Shown one piece after another: positions 37,561 through 48,060 of a stretch of DNA of 64,000 nt. Each line of letters starts with the position of its first letter. Position 1 is the first letter of the stretch. Source of the DNA: Psilocybe azurescens (taxonomy: Eukaryota; Basidiomycota; Agaricomycetes; Agaricales; Agrocybaceae); assembly GCA_023853785.1 (NCBI GenBank), contig JAJIRX010000846.1:1-64000 (forward strand), written 5' to 3'. The notes beneath the pieces were generated by a model. The model was not told where the DNA came from. It ran no database searches and saw only the letters and a list, made by a program, of their open reading frames with translations. The position numbers and the translations under genes are program-made.

Positions 37561-38726
37561 TTACTCTGATAATGATACCGGGCGAGGTCATGGACTCCTA
37601 GTACACCGACGACGGCGAGAAGAAGAAACGACGCCGGTAGTTGTATGCGCCATGGTGTACGAGTTGCAGGAAGGCAATACGAGTACAGAGAATATATCAC
37701 TCGAGAGTAAAACCCGTTCGCTTCTGAGTGAGAGGGAGGGGGCAGAAGCGAGATGGTGGTGGTTTGGGAGAAAGAGGGATCGCAGGTGGGGAAAGGTTTA
37801 TATACCTTTCGAACACAAGATGGTCGTATTTGTGTACAGTCCACGATCGATTTTTTGACATGCGCTCGTCCAATCGGCGACTAGTCCAAGATACAATATG
37901 CCGTGTGTGAGTCCATACGTTCTGGATTGAGACGAAAAACATAGCGAAATGTTTTCAGATACCGGACTTTTTGTTATCACTTCCCATTCAAGCTAAAAGT
38001 CGACGAAAAGATACGGCTAATTCTCATGTGGACACATCAAGAAGTGTCGCAGACATCTAAATGTCGGTCGATTGGAAAGTGGGGCTTGTCCACAAAACGG
38101 TTCGAAATCAATCGACCTGGTTCAATCGGAGTCCAGCCTCAAAAAAACTGTAAAAAATCTACATCGATGGCACAGATGTGGGACGGAAAGACGGAATTCA
38201 GCGATTGTGGGCGCCTAAGAATTCCCACCACCATGTGTTTGCGGCCATAGAAGGGTGGGCCCAATAAACACAAAGATTGAAAAGCAGATATCGGTAGAGG
38301 TACAGTCTCCAGCCCGACAGTACTGATACTATGAAGGGAACAGCAGTAGCAGCACGAATAATAGAACGAGAGTCCTGTTGGCCGTTGGAAGAGAAGAAAC
38401 TCTCCACAAAACTTGGCCGGCAACATCCGAAGCTTACTCAGCAGGATTCAGACGAGCAACAGCCTCGATCTGCAAAGGTCAATGTCAACGTCTAAACATT
38501 TCACAAAAGTCCCATTCTAAAAGGATACACGTACAACTTTCGGTTCCAATGACAAGACGGTTGCCTACCTCACCTGAGCTGCCAAATATGCCAACTTGTC
38601 AAGCAAAGTCATTGAGCGGTCGGCTTTACCGTTCAAGTTCTCAAAGTTCAACGTGAGAGGCTCGGGATCGAATATATACAGTAGAGAACCAGAACGTCCC
38701 ATCGACGCCCTACACCACCTCGCAAC

Positions 38727-40911
38727 ATGTTCTATTTCATTCCAGTAAGTGAATCATATATTTCAATAATCTTCACCAGCTCATACATTCAACACAGCAA
38801 TCAATCCAGACGAAACTGAACAGTCTAAAGTAAGCAGCTCTTCTCACAAAGCGGCGCACTTTGCGCAGCGCAGTACACTCTGAACAAAGGCCCTCTAGGA
38901 TATCACAGCGTGTTCACTTCACGTCGAAGAGCATAACAGGCTCCTCTAGCAAAGCTGCGGTTATCCCCTCCCTGACCAATCAAGCCCTCGTATCAGCCAT
39001 CCACCAGCTGCCCACCGAGATCCTGCAGGAGATATTTCTACACATTGCACATCACTCATACCATCACGATCCACAATTACGACTTAACGGACACTTGCCA
39101 TGGGCCATCTCCCAAACCTGCCGTGCGTGGCGCACAATTGTTTTGTGTATGCCAACCCTGTGGAACCACCTCCCCACCATCCGGCTGAAGCGATCCCGCA
39201 CGACCACGAAACTGCAGATACAGTACATCAGCGAGCTGCTTCGACGCACCACTGGGACACTCCTCAGTCTATGCATTGACTCGACGCTCTTTGACCCAGA
39301 CCAAGCAGACCGATACGACCACCATCCCACCGTCGACCTCCTCTGCCAACACGCCGAGCGATGGGAGACAGCTGTGATCATAATGAACGCGTGTGTCCTC
39401 AGAGGGCTGCGAAGCATCAAAGGCCGACTCACCACGCTCAAGTCCTTGACCCTCTCAGCATCGATACGGCCATTGATGTTGTCCCCAGACAGCATCGACT
39501 TCTTCGAAGACACACCCCAGCTCACATCCGTTCATATCGTCACCCCCTTCTCAAGGGAGATTTCTTTTCCTGTTGCACAGCTCAAGCACTACAAGGAAAG
39601 ATTCAACTTCGAGGAACTTCAGATCACTCGCGCCATGCGCTCCCCGGTACTAGAAACGCTAACTATGATCGCACTCACCGACGAACTCGTCTTCCCAACG
39701 CTTACCATGCCCTGCCTCATCCAGCTGCACGCGGAGTTTCCGTACAGGCTCGACCTCAACCATGCAGACGCAGGTTGCTTCGACAGCCTCACACTGCCCT
39801 CTATCCAAGACATCCGAATCACCGCCCGCAAAGAAAACATGGCACTCACACTCCGGCGCATGCTCATGAATTCATTTCCCTGCCTCGCGCTGAGGACATT
39901 GGCCATCTGCTTCGAGTCCATCGAGCCCGGCCAGCTGACGAGCCTGCTCGAGCTGGCACCAGCGTTGGTCCATTTGAACGCTACGCTCCCGTTGAATTCT
40001 GATATCGATATTCGCAATCTTGCCGGGGCCAGCATGAGTGGGTGCCCTCACCTACCTCTTGTTCCATTATTAGAGACATGCGAGTTTTTCCACCACGATG
40101 ACAACCCTGCCGATGTATCAATAGCTCTTAACACTCTGGCCTCATTTCGATGCGAGCCCCAGGCTCCACCCCAATCGCTTGAAACATTTACCTCAAATAC
40201 CAACCTCCCGCTCGTCCTCCCAGTTGAAGGCCCATGGCCAATCCGCCACCTCAAAAGCCTCTCCATTTCCTTCTCTGGACCTGAAAGCCCCCGCTTGCAA
40301 ACACAGCACAGGCGCTTGGAAGACTGGTCCATCACTATCACCTCCTTCGATCTCGGGATTTTGAGGGACGAGCTCGTCGCTAAGTTGCCTGGTTTGTTAT
40401 ATCACGGGTATCACGAGCAAGGTGGGATTCGAAGCCGGAGCGAGAACGATAAAGTCGGAAAGATTCTCGCTGGCATCGATGCTATTAGAGTGGATCATGC
40501 CAGAGACATCTATGTACGTGTTGTGCTCCCTTCCTACAAAGAAAGCACTAAATACTTTCATAACATAGGCCTCGGATGCGCTTTATGCACTGAAGAGTAT
40601 TGCAACGTGCCAATGTCCAGGAACCAAAAATGGGGCAATTGCAAGGAAAATTCTGGATAAATGGTCACCTATAACAGAAGACCACGACGCTCTGAAATAC
40701 CGCCATTGGGCGAGGCAGAGGGGCCGTTCTTTGGTTTACATCCCAAACGACAGCGGTAAGAAACCGTTTTTGTATGACTCCTTATTCAGAATTGATGGCC
40801 GACTGCGTCGTGATTCTGGTTCTGGTTGCAGATCTGCGAACGGAATCTCCTGCTGATATCGTTTTGGGGGTGAGGGATGATCGTTCGCCGATGTTTTCAT
40901 TTAGCTTTTGA
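38727..40911 (+). CDS. F-box protein, copy C
   Basis: SCF-type adaptor homologous to copies D and E. Exon 1 is 38727-38744 (MFYFIP), followed by a ~53 nt intron to 38797. The next exon hits TAA at 38831-38833, where D and E have CAA. The same change creates GTAAGC at 38830; splicing from there to the AG at 38897-38898 (69 nt) restores the frame at ISQRVHFTSKS. The main frame then runs open: F-box ALVSAIHQLPTEILQEIFLH, WAISQTCRAWRTIVLCMPTL, then a leucine-rich region. 3' exons: main exon to DHARDIY, then ASDALYALKSIATCQCPG...SLVYIPNDS, then DLRTESPADIVLGV and TGA at 40909-40911. Compared with D and E it lacks about 94 residues just before the F-box, an in-frame deletion. The large frame itself is undamaged. 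Confidence 0.75.
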
Positions 40912-41745
40912 AGCTTGTCGGGCTACTTGCTTCAATTATTACCGTCGTAACTTTCGTTCAATTGCAATTATAAACGTGTCTCACTGGGAACTCGAATTTC
41001 GTTCGATACAACTCACATAATTACATACACCCCGTAACTTTACGACCTGTGCACTTCATGTCCAAGAGCGCAGCAATGCGCACTATAAAAGTCTGGGATT
41101 ATCCCCTCCCCTCCCTGCCCGATGTTTGGAAGACACGACTCGGACCATCTGAGCACCAAAACTCGTAGACCGGGTGATCTAATACGACCCTACGTATATA
41201 CCAGTCGCACTATGGATGCTCAAGATTGCCTCGTGTAGGCTCTAATCACTTTTCCTTGGTCTAACGACTGTTGAAGCGATAGCGTTAAACTGCGCAGAAA
41301 GTGCTCGATGGTGTCGCATGTGGTGGGTGCAGCCACTGTAACCTGTCATTTATCGTGGATTTAGCAAGGAACTCACAAAAAGAGCAATGCTATTGCGACA
41401 CCCCCGCAATTAGTCCGGTCATGTTCAGTAGACAATAATACAACTTTGCTTTCGTCTCCACTCGTTCCGAACAATCTAATCCCGGCGCTATCTTCTTCTC
41501 TGTGAACAATCCTAAAGCCACGGAATATTAGCCTCAGCCGAGAAGCTGGAAATGACGATAAACTTCTTCGCCCACTGCTGTATGATTATCGACCACGGAA
41601 GGAGTCGAATTTTGCGTGCGTCGTGTCCTTCATTTCTGCGTGCCGTGGGCACTGGCAACGCTCACAGCCACCTTTGCCGTCGGTCCCCTTGAGCCCGCAG
41701 CTTTCTTCGCTGGTGACTGTCTGGGTACCGCTTGAATTTCTCCTT
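40912..41745. repeat. 3' flank of F-box copy C (duplicated flank, extended version)
   Basis: Starts right after the stop of copy C. It matches the region after the D and E stops for about 330 bases, and matches the orphan copy at about 47130-48060 over nearly its whole length. Near its end, on the minus strand, it encodes a shortened version of the remnant at 47467-48060 (EGEIQAVPRQSPAKKAAGSR). It lacks about 110 bases present in the orphan copy. No independent gene. Confidence 0.8.
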
Positions 41746-42400
41746 CGTGGCGAATAGTCCAGATACAATATGCCGTGTGCGAGTCAATACGTTCTGGATT
41801 AAGACAAAAAATATGGTGAAATGTGTTCTGATACCGGGATTTTTCTATCACTCCCCATCGAAGCTAAAAGACGACGAAAAGATACGGCGAATTCTCATGT
41901 AGACACATCAAGAAGCGTCGCAGACATCCAAATGTCGTTCGATAGGAAGGTGGGGCTTGTCCACAGGATGGTTCGAAATCAATTGACCTGGTTCAATCGG
42001 AGTCGAGCCTCAAGAAATTTGTAAAATGTCCACATCGATGGCGCAGATGTGGGACGGAAAGACCGAATTCAGCGATTGTGGGCGCCTAAAACTTCCCACT
42101 GCCGTATGGCCATGGAAGGGTGGGTTCAATAAAGACAAAGAATGAAAGCACATATCAATGGAATCACAGTGAGTTCAGCCTTCAGCTTCACAACAATAAA
42201 TGGTCCAAAAGAGCAGCAATAACAGCACGAATAAAATGAGTGTTGTCTGATGGCGGTTGGAAGAAAGCCTTTGACTCGGAAAGCCATTGGACAAAACGTG
42301 GCCACCTACCATCCGAAGCTGACTCAGCAGGATGCTCACGTGCACTGCAAGTCTTAATATAGCCCCAGTCTGCAAAACATCTTGTTGCTCGTAAACAATT
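41746..42400. repeat. Spacer module X, partial copy
   Basis: Begins abruptly at about 41746 (after ttctccttc) inside module X, at the position corresponding to about 37880 in copy 1 and 49820 in copy 2. It then runs to the upstream region of F-box copy D. Relative to the D-E spacer, an internal stretch covering the F-box remnant and the first ~1.3 kb of X is absent. Confidence 0.75.
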
Positions 42401-42569
42401 CGTACACGGTAATGATGTATGTACAGCTTTTGATTCCATTAACAGGATACATCTATTGGCTTCCTACCTCATCTGAGTTGTCAAGGCAAGTCATACTCAT
42501 AAGAGGCCAGGGACTGAATGAAGGTCGCCTAAAACGCCCCATTGACTAGGATCTACTCCAGCTCGCAAT

Positions 42570-45007
42570 ATGCTCTATTGGTTTCGAGTAAGTCCTTCAT
42601 AGCCCTAATCTTTACCAGCTCATTTCACCAAAACAGCAATCCTTCCAGACAAAATTCAAACGCCTAAAGCAAGCAGTTCGTCTCACAAAGTGGCGCGTGC
42701 AGCATAACGCATTACACTCTAAATCAAAGCTCGCTAGGACATCACAGCGTGTTCACGCCACGTCCAAGAGCACAATATGCTCTGCCGAAGCCGTGATCAT
42801 CCCTTCCCTGCCTGGCGTTTCGCAAACACAACTACCTGACCCACCTTGCCCCCACCTCCTTCTCTGCAACCAAGTGCCCACAGATGCAGAAGCCGAACTC
42901 ATCCTTGATGCAATCGCACAAGCACAAGAGGAAGCGGCACGTTTGACCGCGACTTTTTCACAAAGGCGGAATGCCGAGTCGCAGTCGAAGGATGATCATG
43001 ATCATAGTAGTCAGACGAGCCGTGCATGGCAACTAGTAACGACACACAAGATAGATCAAGCAAACAGCTTTATTCGTCAACACCGAGGGATCCTATCAGT
43101 TATCCGTCGGCTTCCCGCCGAGATTCTGCAAGAGATATTTCTACACGTTGCCCACTTCCACTTAAATCACCACGATCTGCAATGGCGACTTAACTCAACT
43201 GAACACCCGTCATGGGCGCTCTCCCAAGCCTGCGGCACCTGGCGTACAATTGCTTTGAACATGCCATCCTTATGGAACTACCTCCCCACCATCCAGCTAA
43301 AGCCATCATGCACGACCACGAAACTGCAGCTGGAGTACCTCCGTGAGCTGCTCCAGCGTTCCACCGGCACTCTCCTCAATCTATGCATTGATGCGACACA
43401 CTTCTACCACGACCAAGCAGACAAACACCACTCCACAGTCGACCTCCTCTGCCAACACGCCGAGCGATGGGAGACAGCTGCAATCAAACTGGACGTGTGC
43501 GTCCCCGGAGGGCTGCGAAGCATCAATGGCCGACTCACCACGCTCAAGTCCTTGACCTTCTCAATATCGAGACAGTCATGGTTTCCCCCAGGACAGCATT
43601 GACTTCTTCGAAGACGCACCTCAGCTTACATCTGTTCATATCGATATCCCCTACTTAAGCAAGATTCCTTTACCTTTTGCACAGCTTAAACACTACACGG
43701 AAAGATTCGACTACGAGGATCTTCATATCACTCGCGCCATGCGCTCTCCGGTACTAGAAACACTAACTATGATCGCGCTCAACAACGAACTCGTCTTCCC
43801 AACGCTTACCTTGCCCTGCCTCGTTCAGTTGCATGTGGAGTTTCCACGCCAGCGGTATCTCAGTGACGCAGACGCAGGCTGCTTCGACTATCTCACGTTG
43901 CCCTCGATCCAAGACATCCGCATCATCTCTCGCAAAGAAAATATGGCGCCCACGCTCCAGCGCATGCTCAAAAACTCGTCTCCCTGCCTCTCTCTGAAGA
44001 CATTGGCTCTCCGCTTCAAGTTTATCGAGCCCGGCCAGCTGACGGACTTGCTCAAGCTGACGCCAGCGTTGATCCACTTAAGCGCTACGCTCCCGTTGGG
44101 ATCTGATATCGATATTCACAATCTCGCCGGAGCCAGCCTAAGTGAGCATGCACACCAGCCTCTTGTACCCTTATTAGAGACGTGCGAGTTTAACAATGGC
44201 GACGACCTCACCGCGAATGTATCGACAGCTCTGAACAAGCTCGCCTCATCTCGCTGCGAGCCGCAGCCCGACAACATTTCTACCCCAAATTCCAACCCAC
44301 TCCTCTCAAACGAAACCCACCGCCTCAGAAGTCTCTCTATTTCCTTGTCTGAGTATGCGAGCCCCTGGTTACAAACGCAGCACAGACATTTTGAAGATTG
44401 GTTCCTCGCCACCACCTCCTTCGATCTCGAGATCCTGCGAGACGCGCTCGTTGCTCGATTGCCTGATTTGTTGGATTACAGGTACCATGAGCAAAGTGGG
44501 ATTCGATGCCTGACCGAGCACGATGAAGTCGGAAGAATTCTAGCCAAGATTGATGCTGTTAGAGTGGATCATGCGAGAGACATCTATGTGCGTTTTCAAT
44601 TTATGTTCCTCTCGTGGAAACAAGGTGTTCTAACAGGTGCAATAACATCACATAACGTAGGTCTCGGGTGTGCACTACGCACTGAAGAGTATCGCAAAGT
44701 GCCAATGTCCAGGAACCAAGAACGGGGCACTCGCAAGGAAAATTCTGGATAAATGGGCGCCTATAATAGACGACCCCGACGCTCTGAAACACCGCCATTG
44801 GGCGAGGCAAGGGGATCGTTCTTTGGTTTACATCCCAAACGACAGCAGTGAGAAATCATGTATGTATGACTCTTTATTTGGAGATTGATGGCTGACTAGG
44901 TCGTGGTTCTGGTGCTGGTTGCAGATCTGCGAACGGAATCTCCTATTGACATCGTTTTGGGGGTGAGGGATGAACGTCCGCCGATGTTCTCATTCGAGAG
45001 CGTTTAG
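42570..45007 (+). CDS. F-box protein, copy D (single-base frame break)
   Basis: Exon 1 is 42570-42587 (MLYWFR), intron to 42636, then the main exon from 42637 (QSFQTKFKRLKQAVRLTKWR). The N-terminal segment has PTDAEAELILDAIAQAQEEA; the F-box is SVIRRLPAEILQEIFLHVAH with WALSQACGTWRTIALNMPSL. At 43585-43589 there are five C where copy E has four, which breaks the frame after RQSWFP. The downstream frame resumes as DSIDFFEDAPQLTSVHIDIP and stays open to DHARDIY. The last two exons are VSGVHYALKSIAKCQCPG...SLVYIPNDS and NLRTESPIDIVLGV; TAG at 45005-45007. Apart from the extra C it is intact and very close to copy E. Either a fresh pseudogene or a consensus error; I favour the latter given similar breaks in conserved genes of this window. 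Confidence 0.75.
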
Positions 45008-45309
45008 CTTTTGAAACTTGTCGGACTACTTGCTTCAATTATTGCTGTCGTATATTTCGTTCAATTGCAATTATACCCTTGTGTCCTGCTGGGAACTCTT
45101 AACTTCGTTTGATACAACACACATAATTACATACACTCCATAGTTTCACGACCTGTGCACTTCACGTCCAAGAGCGCGGCAAGGCGCACTCCAAAAGCCT
45201 GCAATTATTCCGTCCCCTCCTTGCCCGGCGTTTGGAAGACACAACTCGGACTACCTGAGCACCGAAACCCATAGACTAGGTGATCTACTACGATCCTACA
45301 TATATACCA
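45008..45309. repeat. 3' flank of F-box copy D
   Basis: About 300 bases nearly identical to the region after copy E (53072-53385). Similarity ends near 45330, where a different sequence (membrane-protein pseudogene) begins. Confidence 0.75.
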
Positions 45310-46130
45310 GTTGCACTATAGGCGCTCATGAACTGCCTTGTGTAGACTCGGTGACGATGACGATGAAGGTCAGACCACCGACGCCAATAGGTCCAATATG
45401 CCTCCACGTGTCGTCGTCAGCTGGAAATAGGGCAATGATATCGGTGGGGCTCGGAAAATGCGACGACGACGCGACAGGATCGAGAGCAAGGGTCGTAGTA
45501 CCAGCACCAGCAGAAGTGTCAATTTGGACGAGGATGTACTGAAGCGCCAACGGAGTAGTGGTGGTATTTCTCCAGCATCACTGTCACCGTTGTACTGTAC
45601 ATGACTGTGAGTATGTGTGCGGGCCGCGTCCGACAACGGCGTGTAACATATCATATCGCAGAACTGCTGATTGCTCCCCTCGCAACGACCTTTGAGAGTC
45701 CGCGAATGACGACGATGTTGGCAGACGAGCACGAGCACGACACAACACACTCCACGGAGGGCGAGGGCGTGAGGATGTTTGGGCTTATTGGGCCTATCTC
45801 CGCAAACGCCAGCGATCCTGTAAAGTGTATCCTAGTCCCTGTCAATGGTAGGCGCCTGTTATTAATATACGAGTGAGCGAGAGGTGCTATTGTTCTTGAA
45901 GCCGAAGAAGGCACAAAGGCGAGGATCATCGTTGAAGGTAAAGGATAGACTAGCGTTTGTCAACCTCCCGTGTAGAGAGCCCTTGTACGGTTTCCCGGAG
46001 TGTCCACAGGGTCATTGAAGGCAGAGGTGTTGGAGGCGCCGGCGAACCATGGACCCGTGTACTTGATCAAATCAGTGTCCGTGTCGGTGTCGCCTACGAC
46101 GAGCCATGGTTCCTCTGCCATCTATCATAC
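45310..46130 (-). pseudogene. Fragmented membrane-protein gene
   Basis: Minus-strand remnant. At the 5' end an ATG near 46122 gives MAEEPWLVVGDTDTDTDLIK then YTGPWFAGASNTSAFNDPVD. This is the same opening as a common Agaricomycete ectodomain type (xVVDDTD...IxYxGPW) and resembles the start of the gene at 24174. Later pieces such as LAFAEIGPISPNILTPSPSV and TDIIALFPADDDTWRHIGPI then GVGGLTFIVIV (a TM-like end) lie in different frames with stops between them. The 3' end abuts the F-box 3' flank at about 45330. A truncated, inactivated copy inserted in, or trapped by, the array. Confidence 0.6.
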
Positions 46131-46482
46131 GAGGGGCCCTCAAGCACGAGTACAAGAAGGGATTGGCAGTTGGGTGGTAGGAGCTAGACTCGAACCCAGT
46201 CTACGTTGGTAAGATATCTCGGCATCACCTTGTTGTGTAGTAGCCAAGAAAAGATACAAGTATTTGAAACGTAATACACGGGTATCTTACTGCAGAGTTC
46301 GATGTAAATCTGGAAAGGAAGCCTTGTCATCTCCCCAGCCGCTCAGTTGGTCATGAGATCGTGCCGTAGGTGATGATTTTACAAGGAGCCGTATACCGCT
46401 ATATACGGTTACGGTGTGCAGCCCTACATCGTCCCTCTGCGCTTTCCAACCGGACTGTTGTTTTGCTACCCTCACCATCGAG
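46131..46482. other. Spacer, no gene seen
   Basis: About 350 bases upstream of both the minus-strand membrane-protein pseudogene and the plus-strand SH3-protein fragment. A TATATACGG stretch at about 46403 is 80 nt before the ATG at 46483. No other feature. Confidence 0.35.
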
Positions 46483-46997
46483 ATGTCCGCTAATCGTCAA
46501 AGTCCCGCAAAAGAGTCGAAAGCCAAAGCATTGGGTGATCGACTGAAGAAATCCATGGGATTTGGATCGCGTCGGACTGCGAGCCTCCCAGCCGCGGCTC
46601 ATGGATTGCCGACTGCAAGCCCCCAGCCACGAGTCTGTGGACGAACTCAAAGGCGGTCAATCGTTCTGGCGGCATCTCGTCTTCAAACCACGACTTTGAA
46701 CCTTCAGGCTACTCCGAAGGCTCTGATGTTGTAGGCGAGACTCGCCAAGTTCAATCAAGGAGCTCTAGGTTGTCCATCATAATCCCTAGTGCTAATATTC
46801 CAGTGCCCCCTAATTCCTACAACAACGACAGTAGCATCGCGATCAATACGAGGTCTTCCCCAACTACTTCTCCTACGCCTCTAGTTATCTACGCTCCTGG
46901 CTCAAAATCTGCATCGCCATTTGGGGCACTGGTGGTGGCTACTTTCGTCACCAGACTTCCGGACGAGCTGTCGATTAATCCAGGGAAAAACTTTTGC
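46483..46997 (+). pseudogene. Truncated SH3-domain protein gene, 5' part only
   Basis: The ATG at 46483 begins MSANRQSPAKESKAKALGDR. A Ser/Pro/Asn-rich segment follows in another frame, requiring an intron or a one-base shift near 46640: HDFEPSGYSEGSDVVGETRQ, then LSIIIPSANIPVPPNSYNND. The segment ends with VVATFVTRLPDELSINPGK, the first beta strand and RT-loop of an SH3 domain (usual pattern ..ATFxxxLPDELSxxxG). At about 46998 the sequence switches abruptly to the 3'-terminal exon region and 3' flank of an F-box gene. The rest of the SH3 domain is therefore missing. I infer a broken gene captured at a duplication breakpoint. Confidence 0.6.
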
Positions 46998-48060
46998 ATT
47001 GCTCTTTATTTGGAAATTGATATCTGATTGCTTCGTGGTTCTGGCTCTGGTTGCAGATCTGCGAACGGAATCTTCTGCTGATATCGTTTTGGGGATGAGG
47101 GATGATCGTTTGCCGATGTGTTCATTTAGCTTTTAAAACTTGTAGGACTACTTGCTGCAATTATTACTGTCGTAACTTTCGTTCAATTGCAATTATAAAT
47201 GTGTCTCGCTGGGAACTCGAATTTCGTCCGATACAACACACATGATTAGATACAGCCCGTAACTTTACGACCTGTGCACCTCACGTCCAAGAGCGCGGCA
47301 ATGCGCACTGCAAAAGTCTGGGATTATCCCCTCCCCTCCCTGCCCGATGTTTGGAAGACACGACTCGGACCATCTGAGCACTGAAACCCATAAACCGGGT
47401 GATCTACTACGACCCTATGCATATACCAGTTGCACTATGGGCACTCAAGATTGCCTTATGTGGGCTCTAATCACCTTTCCTTGGTCTAACGACTGTTGAA
47501 GCGATAGCGTTAAACTGTGCAGAAAATGCTTGGTGGTGTCGCGTGTGGTGGGTGCGGCCACTGTAACCTGTCATTTGTGGTGGATTTAGCAGGAAAACCA
47601 CAAAAAGTAATGCTATTGCGACACCCTCGCAATTAGTCCGGTCATATTCAGGAGACAATAATACAACTTCGCCTTCGTCTCCACTCGTTCCGGACAATCT
47701 AATCCCACTATCTTCATCTCTGAGAACAATCCTAGAGCCATGGGATACTAGCCCTAGCCGACAAGAATCTAGCAATGATGATGAACACATTTCCGGCCGC
47801 GTCCCATTGGGCGTCAGAGACGGAGTGGACTTGGATCGAAGGGCTGGTGTCTCGGTGCTAGCACCTGATTTTACAGCTTCTTTGCCCACTGTTGTATGAT
47901 TATCGGCCACAGAGGGAGTCGAATTTTGCGCGTGCCGCATGCGTGGTTTTTGCATTCTGTGGGCAATGGCAATGCCTCCAGACGCTATCGGTGTCGGTCC
48001 CCTTGAGCCCGTAGTTTTCTTCGCTGGAGACCGTCCGGGTGCCGCTTGTACTTCTCCTTC
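46998..48060. repeat. Orphan copy of F-box 3' end and extended 3' flank
   Basis: Starts with the last intron and final F-box exon (gttgcagatctgcgaacggaatc, coding DLRTESSADIVLGMRDDRLP at about 47055-47130) without the rest of the gene. It then follows the 3' flank found after copy C nearly to its end at about 48060. This is the most complete version of the flank and still contains the ~110 bases missing after copy C. Confidence 0.8.
47600..48060 (-). pseudogene. 3'-terminal exon of an unidentified minus-strand gene
   Basis: On the minus strand a frame without start runs from the junction at about 48060: EGNEGEVQAAPGRSPAKKTT, GSRGPTPIASGGIAIAHRMQ, KPRMRHAQNSTPSVADNHTT, then SRIVLRDEDSGIRLSGTSGD and EGEVVLLSPEYDRTN. 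An internal ATG is at 47955, but the frame is open upstream of it, so it is not the natural start. A shortened, stop-containing counterpart lies in the C 3' flank (EGEIQAVPRQSPAKKAAGSR, about 41690-41745). Composition suggests the disordered cytoplasmic tail of a protein. Family not recognised. The 5' portion is missing in both copies at the same junction. Confidence 0.45.

Larger units (their letters stand above)
36541..38430. repeat. Spacer module X, copy 1
   Basis: A ~1.9 kb block between F-box copies B and C that recurs almost complete at about 48420-50400 and in part at 41746-42400. It contains shared landmarks: a T-rich tract (about 36660 / 48590), the stretch gatcatatgaggactttgtcgtcgcaacgg (36870 / 48818), agtccaagatacaat (37886 / 49828) and cagcgattgtgggcgcctaa (38200 / 50136). 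It precedes an F-box gene in all three cases. It may carry a decayed or unrecognised minus-strand gene (see the findings on its introns). Confidence 0.85.

Noticed and set aside
38095..38125. GGTTCGAAATC in module X as a tRNA T-arm, present in three copies
   Set aside because: The flanking bases do not form a stem and there is no A box; the copies exist because the whole module is duplicated.
46170..46250. B-box-like sequence GGTTCGAGTC on the minus strand (possible tRNA)
   Set aside because: The T-stem does not pair well and no matching 5' acceptor strand or anticodon arm exists upstream.
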